This document shows, piece by piece, positions 34,621 through 44,700 of a DNA stretch of 64,000 bases; positions within the stretch are counted from its first letter, which is position 1; every line of letters begins with the position of its first letter. The translations under genes were made by a program, and so were the position numbers. Source of the DNA: Spirosoma utsteinense (lineage in GTDB: Bacteria > Bacteroidota > Bacteroidia > Cytophagales > Spirosomataceae); the NCBI RefSeq assembly GCF_014282275.1, contig NZ_VFIA01000018.1, positions 62,001 through 126,000 of the forward strand, given 5' to 3'. A model generated the notes under the pieces. That model did not search any database. It was not told the origin of the DNA and worked only from the letters and a program-made list of their open reading frames with translations.

Positions 34621-35724
34621 ATGTCTGATTATCGTTTGAGTAAAGAAGCCGTCTTACAGGCGCTGAGCACCGTTGAAGAACCAGATTTGAAGCGCGACCT
34701 GGTATCGCTCAACATGGTCAAAGATATTGTACTTGGCATCGGCTCGGTTCGGTTTACAGTTGTCTTGACCACCCCCGCCTGTCCGCTGAAAGAAGTGATT
34801 CGCAAGCGGTGTGAGGATGCCATACACACACACATTGGGGCCGACATTCAGATTACGATCGATATGACGTCGGACGTAACCTCGACCCGGATGAATGCCC
34901 CAACGCTGCCGGGCGTAAAAAACATCATTGCCGTATCGTCGGGCAAAGGTGGTGTTGGCAAATCGACCGTAACGGCTAACCTGGCCATTGCCCTGCATAA
35001 GTCCGGTGCTAAAGTAGGCATCATCGATGCTGACATCTATGGTCCTTCTATCCCAACCATGTTTGGTGCAGAAGACATGCAGCCCCGTATCTTTCAGGTC
35101 GACGGCCAGACCCGGATGGAGCCGATTCAGCAATTCGGCATCAAACTGCTGTCGATGGGTTTCCTGGTAGCACCGGGGCAGGCTATCATCTGGCGGGGTA
35201 CCATGGCCGGTCGGGCGTTGCAGCAGTTTTTCTCCGACGCGGATTGGGGCGAACTGGATTACCTGCTCATCGACCTGCCTCCCGGCACGGGCGATATTCA
35301 CCTGACGCTGGTACAGACCGTACCCGTTACGGGAGCTATTATCGTGACAACGCCCCAGAAAGTGGCCTTGGCCGACGCCACCAAGGGGCTGGCTATGTTC
35401 CGACAGCCGCAGATTAACGTTCCGGTGCTGGGTGTGATCGAAAATATGTCGTACTTCACCCCGGCCGAACTCCCCGACCATCAGTATTATATTTTTGGCA
35501 AAGGGGGCGGACGGCAACTGGCCGATCAGTTCGACGTACCGCTGCTGGGCCAGATACCGCTTGTTCAGAGTATTCGTGAGGCTGGCGACGCCGGGCGACC
35601 TGCTATCAGTATCGGCGAACCCGTGGCAAGTGAGGCATTCTCGACTACTGCCGAAGCACTGGCTCAACAGATTGCTATTCGTAATGCAACTGTTGACCGA
35701 ACGAAGCGTGTAGAAGTTGCATAA
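34621..35724 (+). CDS. Mrp/NBP35-family iron-sulfur carrier ATPase
   Basis: 367 residues. An N-terminal MIP18/DUF59 domain (about 8-85) is followed by the P-loop SSGKGGVGKST (106-116), the switch region DADIYGPSIPTMFG, and DLPPGTGDIHL. Proteins of this family bind and transfer [4Fe-4S] clusters, and the DUF59 fusion is normal in many bacteria. The usual C-terminal Cys-x-x-Cys after ENMSY is not present: the sequence reads ENMSYFTPAELPDHQYYIFG. It is followed by an Nfu-type scaffold, so the two likely work together in Fe-S cluster delivery. Confidence 0.92.
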   Translation: MSDYRLSKEAVLQALSTVEEPDLKRDLVSLNMVKDIVLGIGSVRFTVVLTTPACPLKEVIRKRCEDAIHTHIGADIQITIDMTSDVTSTRMNAPTLPGVKNIIAVSSGKGGVGKSTVTANLAIALHKSGAKVGIIDADIYGPSIPTMFGAEDMQPRIFQVDGQTRMEPIQQFGIKLLSMGFLVAPGQAIIWRGTMAGRALQQFFSDADWGELDYLLIDLPPGTGDIHLTLVQTVPVTGAIIVTTPQKVALADATKGLAMFRQPQINVPVLGVIENMSYFTPAELPDHQYYIFGKGGGRQLADQFDVPLLGQIPLVQSIREAGDAGRPAISIGEPVASEAFSTTAEALAQQIAIRNATVDRTKRVEVA

Positions 35725-35766
35725 AACCGCGTTACCTTTTAAATTTACCGTAAATCAAAGAACGGA

Positions 35767-36033
35767 ATGGAAACGGCAGTTCAAAACGATCAGTTAATTG
35801 AAAAAATCGAGCGGGCCCTCGACAGCATGAGACCGTATCTGGCTACAGACGGCGGCAACGTGCGTGTAGTCGAAGTAACGGACGACAAAACGGTCCGGCT
35901 CGAACTGATGGGGTCGTGTGGCTCGTGCCCCATGTCGGCGATGACGTTCAAGGGCGGTCTGGAAGAAGCGATTCTGAAAGCGGTGCCCGAAATAGTAAGG
36001 GTAGAAGCGGTGAACATTACACCCGCCTTTTAA
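35767..36033 (+). CDS. Nfu-type Fe-S scaffold (NifU C-terminal domain)
   Basis: 88 residues, a single NifU C-terminal domain. The cluster-binding motif is MGSCGSCPMS with Cys51 and Cys54, preceded by RPYLATDGGNVRVVEV, the family signature. The protein receives and hands over an Fe-S cluster as a dimer. It lies 42 bp after the Mrp gene on the same strand, consistent with one transcript, and directly before the decayed DUF433 gene. Confidence 0.93.
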   Translation: METAVQNDQLIEKIERALDSMRPYLATDGGNVRVVEVTDDKTVRLELMGSCGSCPMSAMTFKGGLEEAILKAVPEIVRVEAVNITPAF

Positions 36034-36046
36034 CTGTGATTTGGTT

Positions 36047-36244
36047 GTGACTAATCTGCCTGATGTTATTCAGATAAGTAGCAACATAATGGGCGGTATT
36101 CCTGTCTTCAAAGGGACTCGCGTACCGGTGCAATCCTTGTTTGATCATTTGGAACTGGGAATATCGGTAGACGATTTTCTGGACGATTTCCCGACCGTAA
36201 GTAAGGATCAGGTTATGTACCTAGAAAACTCAAGCACGATTTAA
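36047..36244 (+). pseudogene. DUF433 antitoxin-like gene, 3' end lost
   Basis: A GTG at 36047 gives 65 residues with the DUF433 signature: IMGGIPVFKGTRVPVQSLFDHLELG, then DDFLDDFPTVSKDQV. After that point the family normally continues for about ten residues, but the frame here runs into sequence that, in another frame, belongs to a DUF5615 protein, and ends at a stop. The 3' end was therefore lost by a deletion that joined it to the downstream gene. The remaining domain might still fold, but the pair is no longer intact. Confidence 0.75.
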
Positions 36245-36507
36245 CAGGTCATGATGTATACACGGTCCGGGAGCTGCGCCAAGATGGTAATGAAGATCAG
36301 GATGTTCTCCAATTTCTGATAGACTTTAATATCGATGCCCTTATCACCTGCGATAAGAATTTACGCTTCCAGCTAAATCTCGCTATCCAACACCAATTTT
36401 TGTGCTGGATACCTACACGAATGCCTACATTTATTAAAAGCTGTAGTGCCTAAATTACTAACCCTGCTTAATAAACCGTTAATGCCGGGAGCAACGATCA
36501 TTAACTA
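36218..36507 (+). pseudogene. DUF5615 (PIN-like toxin) remnant, 5'-truncated and frameshifted
   Basis: From 36220 one frame reads PRKLKHDLTGHDVYTVRELR, then FNIDALITCDKNLRFQLNLA, the DUF5615 pattern with its conserved aspartates; the first ten codons, including the start and the usual DEN motif, are missing. After about 36400 the reading frame changes: another frame continues with VLDTYTNAY and a third with LHLLKAVVPKLLTLLNKP to a stop at 36505-36507. At least two frameshifts and a 5' deletion are needed to explain this. It is a dead toxin gene beside its DUF433 partner. Confidence 0.8.
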
Positions 36508-36551
36508 GTTCGTGTAATCTCAGAAATCACATTGTTTACATTGGATTAACC

Positions 36552-36584
36552 AAAGCCACTTGCCTGAAACGAGTGGCTTTTTCG
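36552..36584 (+). terminator. Terminator before the ATP-grasp gene
   Basis: Arms AAAGCCACT (36552-36560) and AGTGGCTTT (36572-36580) with an 11-nt loop, followed by TTCGTTTCTT. It closes the Mrp/Nfu/DUF433 transcript 38 bp before the next gene. Confidence 0.8.
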
Positions 36585-36618
36585 TTTCTTTGCGATCCGT
36601 ATTATACTCCCTGATGCA

Positions 36619-38268
36619 GTGAAAATAGGCATTTTTTTCGGTGGCCCGGCGCGTGAGCGTGAGGTGTCCTATGCAGGCGGGCGCACAGCCCTTGCCAACT
36701 TAGACAAAGGTTTGTTTGAGCCGGTACTCGTATTTGTGGATGGACGGGGTCGTTTCCGGCTCGTTACGCCCGACTTTTTGCAGGCCCCTTCCCTGCGTGA
36801 CGTCCTGCCCCAGGGAGATTCCGGCTTCTCTGTCTACGACGAATCCCTCCCAATCGACCTTCTCGACGCTGCCCTGCCTGAACTAAGGCCCGAGCAGTTT
36901 CGCGACCATTTCGATCTGGCTTTCCTGGCCATGCACGGTCCCGATTGCGAGGATGGTGCTATCCAGGGACTGCTGGAATGGCATAAAATGCCCTATACAG
37001 GTCCTGGCCTGCTGGGATCAGCGGTGGGAATAAACAAAATTCTGCAAAACGAACTGATTGCGCTGGCCAATGGCCAACAGAAAAAAACAGCAACCATCAG
37101 CCGCGACGCCTACGAGCGTACAGACAAGGCCGAGTTTTTTCAGTCACTACAGGCGCACCTGGGGTTACCCATCGTCATCAAAGCGCCCCATCAGGGATCG
37201 AGCATCGGCGTAGTCATCGTCCGTGAGGCCGACCTTACAGCCTTTTGCCGGGGTGTAGAGCAGTGCTTTTTCACGATGAGCATTCAGCCCGATGGTTGGA
37301 GTCAACTGAGTCAATGGGGAAGTCTGTCGGCCACCCAAAAACATGAGCTGGCCCAGAAGATGGTAAGTCTGGACTCAGGAATCAGCTTCCCGATCGTTAT
37401 CGAACAAACTGGCGAACTGATCAGGCATCCTCATGAATTTGTTCAGAAACTCGATGCCCTCTCGGGTAGCGGATCGATTACACTGGCATCGGTCAATGCG
37501 GAAGATGAGGTATTGTTTGAGGAGTTCATTAGTGGGCAGGAGTTTTCGTGTGGGGTCATTCAGGACGATGACCAAACGGCAATTGCCCTTCCCCCTACCG
37601 AAATATACAATACGACAGCCTTCGATTTTGAGACGAAGTATAAGTCGAACGTAGCCAAGAAGCGGATTCCGGTCGAAACGAGTCTGGAAAACAACCGCAA
37701 AATTCAGCTGGCCGTATCTGACGTATTCAAACGCCTGGGCATTAACGTGTACTCGCGGATTGACGGATTCCTGACACCCGCTGGCGATGTTCTGCTTCAC
37801 GACCCGAACACCATTCCGGGTATGTCACCTTCCTCGCTTATTTTCAAGCAGATGGCCGAGATAGGACTCAACCTCTCGAACTCGCTCACCTACCTGATCC
37901 GCCAGTCCCTGCGCGAACGAATCCGAACCGGAAAAAACACCTACGAGCTAAAGCAACTCCTGGCCCAACTCGATGGACAGCTTGCCCATCGCAAAGCCAA
38001 TCCCCTACCCGAACGGGTTGTTTCGTTTGGCCCAACGGATGAACAGTTCATAGCCGCCAAGCAGCAATACAACGAACTGGCAGCTTCGGGTACGGTACGG
38101 CCATCGCTGATGTACATAAAGAACAAGACCGAGAGTCACGAAATCCCGGTTTACCTGCTGTTCAGAGATACGATCGAGGAGTTAGAAACGGCCCTGAGCC
38201 AGCCCCGCCATCCCCTATTAATAGAAACGACCGAGCAGACGAAACACATAACGGACCGGTACCTGTAG
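36619..38268 (+). CDS. D-Ala-D-Ala-ligase-like ATP-grasp protein with long C-terminal extension
   Basis: 549 residues from a GTG start at 36619. It begins KIGIFFGGPAREREVSYAGG, the Ddl N-terminus, followed by DLAFLAMHGPDCEDGAIQGLLE and MPYTGPGLLGSAVGINK. ATP-grasp features are VIKAPHQGSSIGV, LFEEFISGQEFSCGV and the metal site HDPNTIPGMSPSSL near 394-407, where Ddl has E-x-N-T; the Glu is Asp here. Ddl is normally 300-370 residues; this protein has an insert of about 60 residues before EEFISG and about 125 extra residues at the end (425-549), matching no domain I know. It may ligate something other than D-Ala-D-Ala. Its stop lies in the next palindromic element. Confidence 0.75.
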   Translation: MKIGIFFGGPAREREVSYAGGRTALANLDKGLFEPVLVFVDGRGRFRLVTPDFLQAPSLRDVLPQGDSGFSVYDESLPIDLLDAALPELRPEQFRDHFDLAFLAMHGPDCEDGAIQGLLEWHKMPYTGPGLLGSAVGINKILQNELIALANGQQKKTATISRDAYERTDKAEFFQSLQAHLGLPIVIKAPHQGSSIGVVIVREADLTAFCRGVEQCFFTMSIQPDGWSQLSQWGSLSATQKHELAQKMVSLDSGISFPIVIEQTGELIRHPHEFVQKLDALSGSGSITLASVNAEDEVLFEEFISGQEFSCGVIQDDDQTAIALPPTEIYNTTAFDFETKYKSNVAKKRIPVETSLENNRKIQLAVSDVFKRLGINVYSRIDGFLTPAGDVLLHDPNTIPGMSPSSLIFKQMAEIGLNLSNSLTYLIRQSLRERIRTGKNTYELKQLLAQLDGQLAHRKANPLPERVVSFGPTDEQFIAAKQQYNELAASGTVRPSLMYIKNKTESHEIPVYLLFRDTIEELETALSQPRHPLLIETTEQTKHITDRYL

Positions 38269-38347
38269 AAACGCAACCCCTTGCGTCTACGTATGCGTCA
38301 GCAATACCGTCCGGGCAAACAGACGCAAGGGGTTGCGTCTCTACAGG
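38262..38347. repeat. Palindromic intergenic element, family A copy 2
   Basis: Arms 38262-38288 and 38321-38347 are reverse complements with one difference; the core is CAACCCCTTGCGTCT. The left part shares the stretch ACGCAACCC-TTGCGTCT and ATGCGTCAGCAA with 27742-27776. The stop codon of the ATP-grasp gene (38266-38268) is formed by the first bases of the element. The element sits between convergent genes and may also terminate both. Confidence 0.88.
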
Positions 38348-38356
38348 TAACACATA

Positions 38357-39607
38357 TTACCTATTCATCGGATATTCGTTGATCCAGTGAAAGCCCCGGT
38401 TTATGAGCAGAAACTGGTTTAGGTTTTGCCGCTTCAGCCGGGCATAAATGGAATCACGCCCAAATACCCCCCGGATGATGACGGAACTGGTATCAGGCTG
38501 TACATACGTTATCCGATATTTAGTAGTCGTATCAGCATAGGTGTACAGGATAGCTTCTGATTTGATACTATCTGGCTTAAAGACATATTGGTGCAGAGAG
38601 TCACTCATCAATCGAACCGTCAGATGCGGGTAGCGTTTGTAACCGTCTACTATTACCTGCCGCCAACGTATCGAATCTGTTAACATGGGCGCCAGCGTAT
38701 CGCTGTTAAGAGCAAATGTTTCTACCTGATATATGCCGTATAAAGGAGTTTTGGGAGCGTGCTCTCCCCACTCTTTACCACTGTTGAAACCGTCTACGCT
38801 TCGCTGATAGAATAGCACAACCAGTAAAACGGTTTTGAATACAAGTCGTCCGGTTCGCCAGCGACGGGATGTACGAAACGGAGTAAGATCAAGCGCAGGA
38901 GCAGGGCGGTTTAGTAGCAGTACATTGATCAATCGTTTCCCTTCAGCAGCCAATATAAATACCGTCATCAGAAGCAGGTTCGACGAGAATAGCTTTACTG
39001 GAATGTCAAAACAGAAATTGATTGCGACAATGTTGCTCAACACGACGAGCAACGTAATAGACCCCAGCGCTGTAGTTCTGCGGAACAGCAATAAACCCCC
39101 ACCAACGATCTCCCCTAAGCCGGTAAACCAGTTGTAAGCTCCAGAATACCCCATAAAAGTCCAGGCCAGCCCCATCGGTGATGACTGACCGTAGGGTTGT
39201 AGCAGCCGGAGTAAGTCAGGAGACGGGAACTGCGTCTTAAATACTTTGGCAAATCCGTAGGTAAGCATGGTAAAAGCCAGATAATAGCGCAGCAGTACCA
39301 CCAGCCAGTATAACAGCGTATTATAATTGGAACGCGACCGATCTACCACTAGCCATATACCTGTAACAACCATGGCGATACCGGCGAAACACAGAAGCTG
39401 AACATAATTGAACGTCGTATCACCACTGCCATTGGGAAAAACAGTTATAGGGTATGGTAAGTGTAAAATGGCCTCCCCTACCCATGGTATGATGCCGTTC
39501 CAGCCATCGAAGGGAACTACGTAGAGCAAAAAATAAACGAAGAAAAAGCGGAAGGCAATCTTCTGCGCGGCATTCCACCGCAGCGGGTAAACGAAAAGCT
39601 GATCCAT
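38357..39607 (-). CDS. DoxX-like polytopic membrane protein, unknown function
   Basis: ATG at 39607 is preferred to the GTG at 39616; 416 residues. About eight hydrophobic segments fill the first 270 residues (for example FRFFFVYFLLYVV and YLAFTMLTYGFAKVFKTQFP), and FTGLGEIVGGGLLLF resembles DoxX-type proteins. The C-terminal 130 residues are soluble and probably extracytoplasmic, with no recognised domain. No neighbour suggests a role; it stands alone on the minus strand and ends at the palindromic element. Confidence 0.7.
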   Translation of the reverse strand: MDQLFVYPLRWNAAQKIAFRFFFVYFLLYVVPFDGWNGIIPWVGEAILHLPYPITVFPNGSGDTTFNYVQLLCFAGIAMVVTGIWLVVDRSRSNYNTLLYWLVVLLRYYLAFTMLTYGFAKVFKTQFPSPDLLRLLQPYGQSSPMGLAWTFMGYSGAYNWFTGLGEIVGGGLLLFRRTTALGSITLLVVLSNIVAINFCFDIPVKLFSSNLLLMTVFILAAEGKRLINVLLLNRPAPALDLTPFRTSRRWRTGRLVFKTVLLVVLFYQRSVDGFNSGKEWGEHAPKTPLYGIYQVETFALNSDTLAPMLTDSIRWRQVIVDGYKRYPHLTVRLMSDSLHQYVFKPDSIKSEAILYTYADTTTKYRITYVQPDTSSVIIRGVFGRDSIYARLKRQNLNQFLLINRGFHWINEYPMNR

Positions 39608-39732
39608 ATCCAGCACTGAGAAGCATTCAAAACATTCGAGTCTGCAAATGCCTCAAGGGTGTTTCGTTACTGAATCTACTATGCGGATTTGTTGGGTAGA
39701 CAGGGAGTTGTACTTTTGGCGAATCATGACTA

Positions 39733-41511
39733 ATGAACCGTTCTTTTCTAAACATGACAACCACATTAGATACCCCTACCCAGCAACGCGTTGACCAATG
39801 GCTCTCTGGTAATTACGACGCCGACACCAAAGCCTCCATTCAGCAACTTATTACCGATGGCAATAATGCCGAACTGACCGACGCTTTTTACCGCGAACTA
39901 GAATTCGGGACGGGTGGGTTACGGGGTGTGCTGGGCGTTGGCTCCAACCGTATGAACCGTTATACGGTGGGTGCGGCTACTCAGGGACTTTCCAATTACA
40001 TCAATGCCGCCTTCCCGGATCAGGATATCAGCGTGGCCATTGCGCACGACAGCCGCCGGATGAGTCCGGAGTTTGCACGCCTGGTCGCCGATATTTTTAC
40101 CGCCAACGGTATCAAGGTGTATCTGTTCAGCAGCCTTCGCCCTACTCCCGAACTTTCATTTGCCATCCGGCAGCTGGGTTGCCAGAGTGGTATCGTTGTA
40201 ACCGCTTCGCACAACCCACCCGAGTATAACGGCTACAAAGTGTACTGGGACGATGGCGGTCAGGTCGTCTCCCCACACGACAAAGCGATCATCGCCGAGG
40301 TAAACAAAATTACGTCGGTCGATATGATCAAATTCGACGGCATACCAGAGCGCATCCACCTGATCGATGAAGAAATCGACGCGCCTTATGTAGAGCGGCT
40401 TAAAACCAATGCCGTCAATCCGGATGTGATCAGGCGGCAGGCCAACCTGAACATAGTCTATACCCCCATTCACGGCACGGGCATTACGCTGGTTCCCCGC
40501 ACGTTGGCCGCACTGGGTTTCACCAATGTACACATCGTAGAAGAGCAGGCCACACCCGACGGAAACTTCCCGACGGTGAAATCGCCAAACCCTGAGGAGC
40601 GGGCGGCTATGCAACTGGCCCTCGATCTGGCCAACAAAATCAACGCCGACCTGATCATGGCTACTGACCCCGACGCTGACCGCGTGGGTGCCGGTGCCCG
40701 GAACCACCACGGCGAATTTGAGCTGCTGAATGGCAACCAGATGGCCAGCCTCATTATCTATTACCTGCTCAATGCCTGGAAAGAGGCCGGCAAGCTGACC
40801 GGTAAAGAGTTTGTGGCTAAAACCATCGTCACCACCGACCTCATCGATAAGATGTGCGAACGGTACGGAGTCAACTGTTACAACACGCTGACAGGCTTCA
40901 AATACATCGCCGAAGTGATCCGCGAACTCGAAGGCAAAGAGCAGTTCATTGGCGGGGGCGAAGAAAGCTACGGCTACCTCATCGGTGACTTCGTGCGCGA
41001 CAAAGATGCTATTGCCTCCTGCGCCATGATCGCCGAACTGACCGCGTCGGCTAAAGACCGCGGCCTGAGCCTGTTCGACCTGCTGATGGCCATGTACCAG
41101 GAAAACGGATTCTACTACGAAGCGCTGGTATCGCTGACGAAGAAAGGCCGGGAAGGTGCCGAAGCCATTCAGCAGATGATGGCCGACTTCCGCGCCAATC
41201 CGCCCAAGTCGATTGCCGGCTCACCCGTGGTTCGGGTTGATGACTACAAAAGCCTGATGCGGCTGGATGCCCAAACGGGACAGTCGACGGCCATGAAATC
41301 GGGCAGCATGGGAATTGAATCGTCGAACGTTCTCCAATTCTTTACTGCCGACGGGACCAAGGTATCGGCCCGGCCAAGCGGCACCGAACCGAAGATCAAG
41401 TTCTATGTCAGTGTGGTAGAGCCGCTGGAAAGCAAAGAAGCCTTCGACGATACCTATGCCCAGCTGAAAGCCAAAGTGCAGCGCGTAGTCGATGAACTAG
41501 ATCTGAAATAA
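39733..41511 (+). CDS. Phosphoglucomutase/phosphomannomutase family enzyme
   Basis: 592 residues from ATG at 39733; an ATG at 39754 would give 585. The phosphoserine loop is VTASHNPPEYNGYKVYWDDGG with Ser159, the metal loop ATDPDADRVG near 317, the sugar-binding loop GGGEESYGYLIGDFVRDKDA near 412-431, and the phosphate-binding RPSGTEPKIKFYVSV near the C-terminus. This long alpha-D-phosphohexomutase type is usually phosphoglucomutase in Bacteroidota. It would supply glucose-1-phosphate or mannose-1-phosphate for nucleotide sugars, possibly including those of the exopolysaccharide locus. It is followed by a terminator. Confidence 0.92.
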   Translation: MNRSFLNMTTTLDTPTQQRVDQWLSGNYDADTKASIQQLITDGNNAELTDAFYRELEFGTGGLRGVLGVGSNRMNRYTVGAATQGLSNYINAAFPDQDISVAIAHDSRRMSPEFARLVADIFTANGIKVYLFSSLRPTPELSFAIRQLGCQSGIVVTASHNPPEYNGYKVYWDDGGQVVSPHDKAIIAEVNKITSVDMIKFDGIPERIHLIDEEIDAPYVERLKTNAVNPDVIRRQANLNIVYTPIHGTGITLVPRTLAALGFTNVHIVEEQATPDGNFPTVKSPNPEERAAMQLALDLANKINADLIMATDPDADRVGAGARNHHGEFELLNGNQMASLIIYYLLNAWKEAGKLTGKEFVAKTIVTTDLIDKMCERYGVNCYNTLTGFKYIAEVIRELEGKEQFIGGGEESYGYLIGDFVRDKDAIASCAMIAELTASAKDRGLSLFDLLMAMYQENGFYYEALVSLTKKGREGAEAIQQMMADFRANPPKSIAGSPVVRVDDYKSLMRLDAQTGQSTAMKSGSMGIESSNVLQFFTADGTKVSARPSGTEPKIKFYVSVVEPLESKEAFDDTYAQLKAKVQRVVDELDLK

Positions 41512-41552
41512 AGCACGTTTTCTCGGGTCAGCCAGACGCTGACAAGTACCAG

Positions 41553-41585
41553 AGCCCGGCCATTTCGATGAGCCGGGCTTTTCTA
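41553..41585 (+). terminator. Terminator after the phosphohexomutase gene
   Basis: Arms AGCCCGGC (41553-41560) and GCCGGGCT (41572-41579) with an 11-nt loop, then TTTTCT. It lies about 40 bp after the stop. Confidence 0.85.
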
Positions 41586-41726
41586 TGATTAAGCGAATAA
41601 GATCCTGTGAGAGAAGAATTAAAAAAAAATTAAAAACTAATGTAATTAGATATGTATAGTCTATAGCTTTAAAGTACAATAGTTCAATAATTCCCCCATA
41701 TTTTCTAAAACCTAAACTATTGTTTT

Positions 41727-44700
41727 ATGAAAAACAGTCTACAGCGCAGTTATCGCGTCGTACCGTTACTTTTACTCAGCTGGCTTCTCTGCGTTGGAGC
41801 TATAGCTCAGGATCGTCGGGTAACCGGCCGTGTAAAAGACGAGACCGGATCAGGCCTGCCGGGCGTTAGTGTCGTACTGAAGGGTAGCCAGCAAGGTACT
41901 ACCACCGACTCAGAGGGTCAGTATAATCTGGCGGTTTCCGGCAGCAACCCAACCCTGGTATTTTCCTACGTTGGTTTTATTTCTCAGGAGGTAGCCATTG
42001 GTAACCGGACATCGATCGATCTGGCGCTGAAGGCAGACGACAAAGTACTGGATGAAATTGTCGTTATCGGATACGGTACAACTCGTAAGTCTGACCTAAC
42101 GGGGTCTGTAGCGACAGTAAAGCAGTCACAACTCCAGGAGCGTCCGGCTCCTTCTCTGGCACAGGCTCTTTCAGGCCGTATGCCGGGCGTGCAGGTAAAC
42201 ACCAACTCGGGACGACCAGGCGGACGGACGACCATTCGGGTGCGTGGATTCAGTTCGATCAACTCATCGAACAATCCGCTGTATGTCGTTGATGGCGTGA
42301 TGTTGCCACAGGGTACACAAGCCCAGTATGGCTCAGCCATCGATTATATCAATCCCAATGACATCGTATCCGTTGAAGTACTCAAAGATGCCTCGTCAAC
42401 GGCTATCTATGGGGCACGGGGTGCCAATGGCGTTGTGCTGGTTACAACGAAAAAAGGGAAAGCAGGTGAAGGTCAAGTAACTTATAATGCAGACTTCAGC
42501 GTTAACACCATCGGACCTAACCGCCCACAGGTGCTGAACGCGCGTGAGTATCTGGCAACAGAAGACCTCGCCTACGCAAACATTGCCAAATACGACCCGG
42601 CTGGCTGGGCATCGGGAAAGTACGCCAACCTAAACCCGACACTGCGCCGGACCGATCCCCGCATTTTCGACAGCGCTGGCAACCCGCTCTACGATACCGA
42701 CTGGTTCAAGGAGTCGACACAGAACAAGCTTTCTCAGAACCACCAGCTTGGATTTAGCGGTGGCAATGAGCGTACCCAGTACTCGCTTTCACTTGGCTAC
42801 CGGAACGACGAAGGGCTCATCAAAACGTCGTACCTAAAGCGCTACTCCGGTCGGTTCACTATTGACGATCAGGTGAAGAAATGGCTGAAAATCGGCGGTA
42901 CACTGAGCTATAACAACCAATCAGAAAACATTGTCGATCAAAATGATGCCGTTGCCCGGCAGATTGTAGAAGATTTCCCGTTTCTGCCCGTTCAATACGC
43001 TGATGGTACCTATGCTAACAACCGGGACTATCCATCAGCCGAAGGTAGCTTCAGTTCGGTACACCGGCTGATGGGCCGCCGGTATATTCTTAACAGCCAG
43101 ACCACCCTGGGTAGCCTGTTTACGAATATCAATCTGGCTAAAGGTCTGGAAATGCGTACCGTATTGGGTGCCAACATCCTGACCCAGGAGCAGAACGAGT
43201 CACAAACCCGGACGCTGGCAATCGGCGATCAGGGAAATGCCTCGGCCCGCAACCGGAAAGAGAGTTTCTGGTCGCTGGAAAATTACCTGACTTATAACAA
43301 ACAGTTCAATGAGAAGCATTCGCTGACAGCCTTGTTGGGTATCTCGTGGCAGGAAACGAACTTCTTCCGGATTGCGTCTATCGTTCGTGGTTTCTCGACC
43401 GACTACTTTGGGTTCAATAACCTGGGGGCTGGTAGCACAAATCCGCAGGTGGAATCGGATGCTAACCGCTTTGCTTTTAACTCCTACTTCGGACGGGTCA
43501 ACTACGGTCTTCTCGACAAGTACCTGCTGACAATAACGGGCCGGGCGGATGGTTCCTCCAAATTTGGCGACAACCATAAATTCGCCTTCTTCCCATCGGC
43601 AGCTTTAGCCTGGCGGGTTTCGGAAGAAAGTTTCCTGAAAGGCAACCCGGTTGTCTCGAACCTGAAAGTGCGAACCAGCTACGGTCTGACCGGTAACTCT
43701 GAGATTCCACCTTACTCATCGCTGGCTCTGTTGCGTTCAAATTACTCCACGGTCTACAACGATATTCGCTTTAGCGGAACAGGAATCGACCGGCTGGCTA
43801 ACCCGGATCTGCGCTGGGAAAAGACCGCCCAAGCCGATGTGGGTGTCGAACTAGGTCTATTCAAAGGCCGAATCTCGATCGAAGCTGATTACTATTACCG
43901 GAAAACAACCGATATGCTCCTCGATGCCCCTGTTCCCCGCACGAGCGGTTATGGCACCATTCGCCGGAATGTTGGGTCTATGCAGAACCAGGGTATCGAA
44001 TTGGGCATTAATACGGTAAACATCGATGCTGATGGCTTCCAGTGGAATACCGCCTTCAACATTTCAATGAACCGTAATAAAGTGCTTTCGCTGGCTACTC
44101 CGTCCGATATATTCGGTGTGGGTGGACCAAGTTTCACCAACCAGACGAATATCATTCGGGTTGGTGAACCTGTTGGCTCGTTCTGGGGGCTTACCCGCCT
44201 TGGCGTATGGAGCGAAGCCGAACGGGAAGAAGCGGCCAAGTTCACCAGCTACCGTAGCGGCCTGACCCTACTGCCCGGTGATATCAAATACCTGGACGTA
44301 AACGGTGATAAAGCTATTACGGACGCTGACCGCAGCATTATTGGCAATGGCAGTCCTAAAGCGTGGGGCGCTCTGACGAACACCTTCCGATACAAGAATC
44401 TAGACCTGACGTTTGAGCTCCAGTATTCATACGGTAACGACGTTATGCTTATGAACCTGCACTCCAGCGAAGATCGCCAGGCCCTGGCTAACAGTTACAC
44501 GACCGTACTGAATGCCTGGACGCCCCAAAACCAGAATACCCCTATTGCTGAAATACGGGAAACCAGAGCGGGTTATGTAACGAACGTAGACAGCCACTGG
44601 ATTAAAGATGGATCATTTCTGCGTGGCCGGAACCTGCTCGTGGGCTATACCTTCCCGGCTACCTTCACCAACCGGATCAAGCTAAACCGCCTGCGGGTGT

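Noticed and set aside
34654-35667. A 337-codon minus-strand frame
   Set aside because: Antisense shadow of the Mrp gene, whose motifs are unmistakable.
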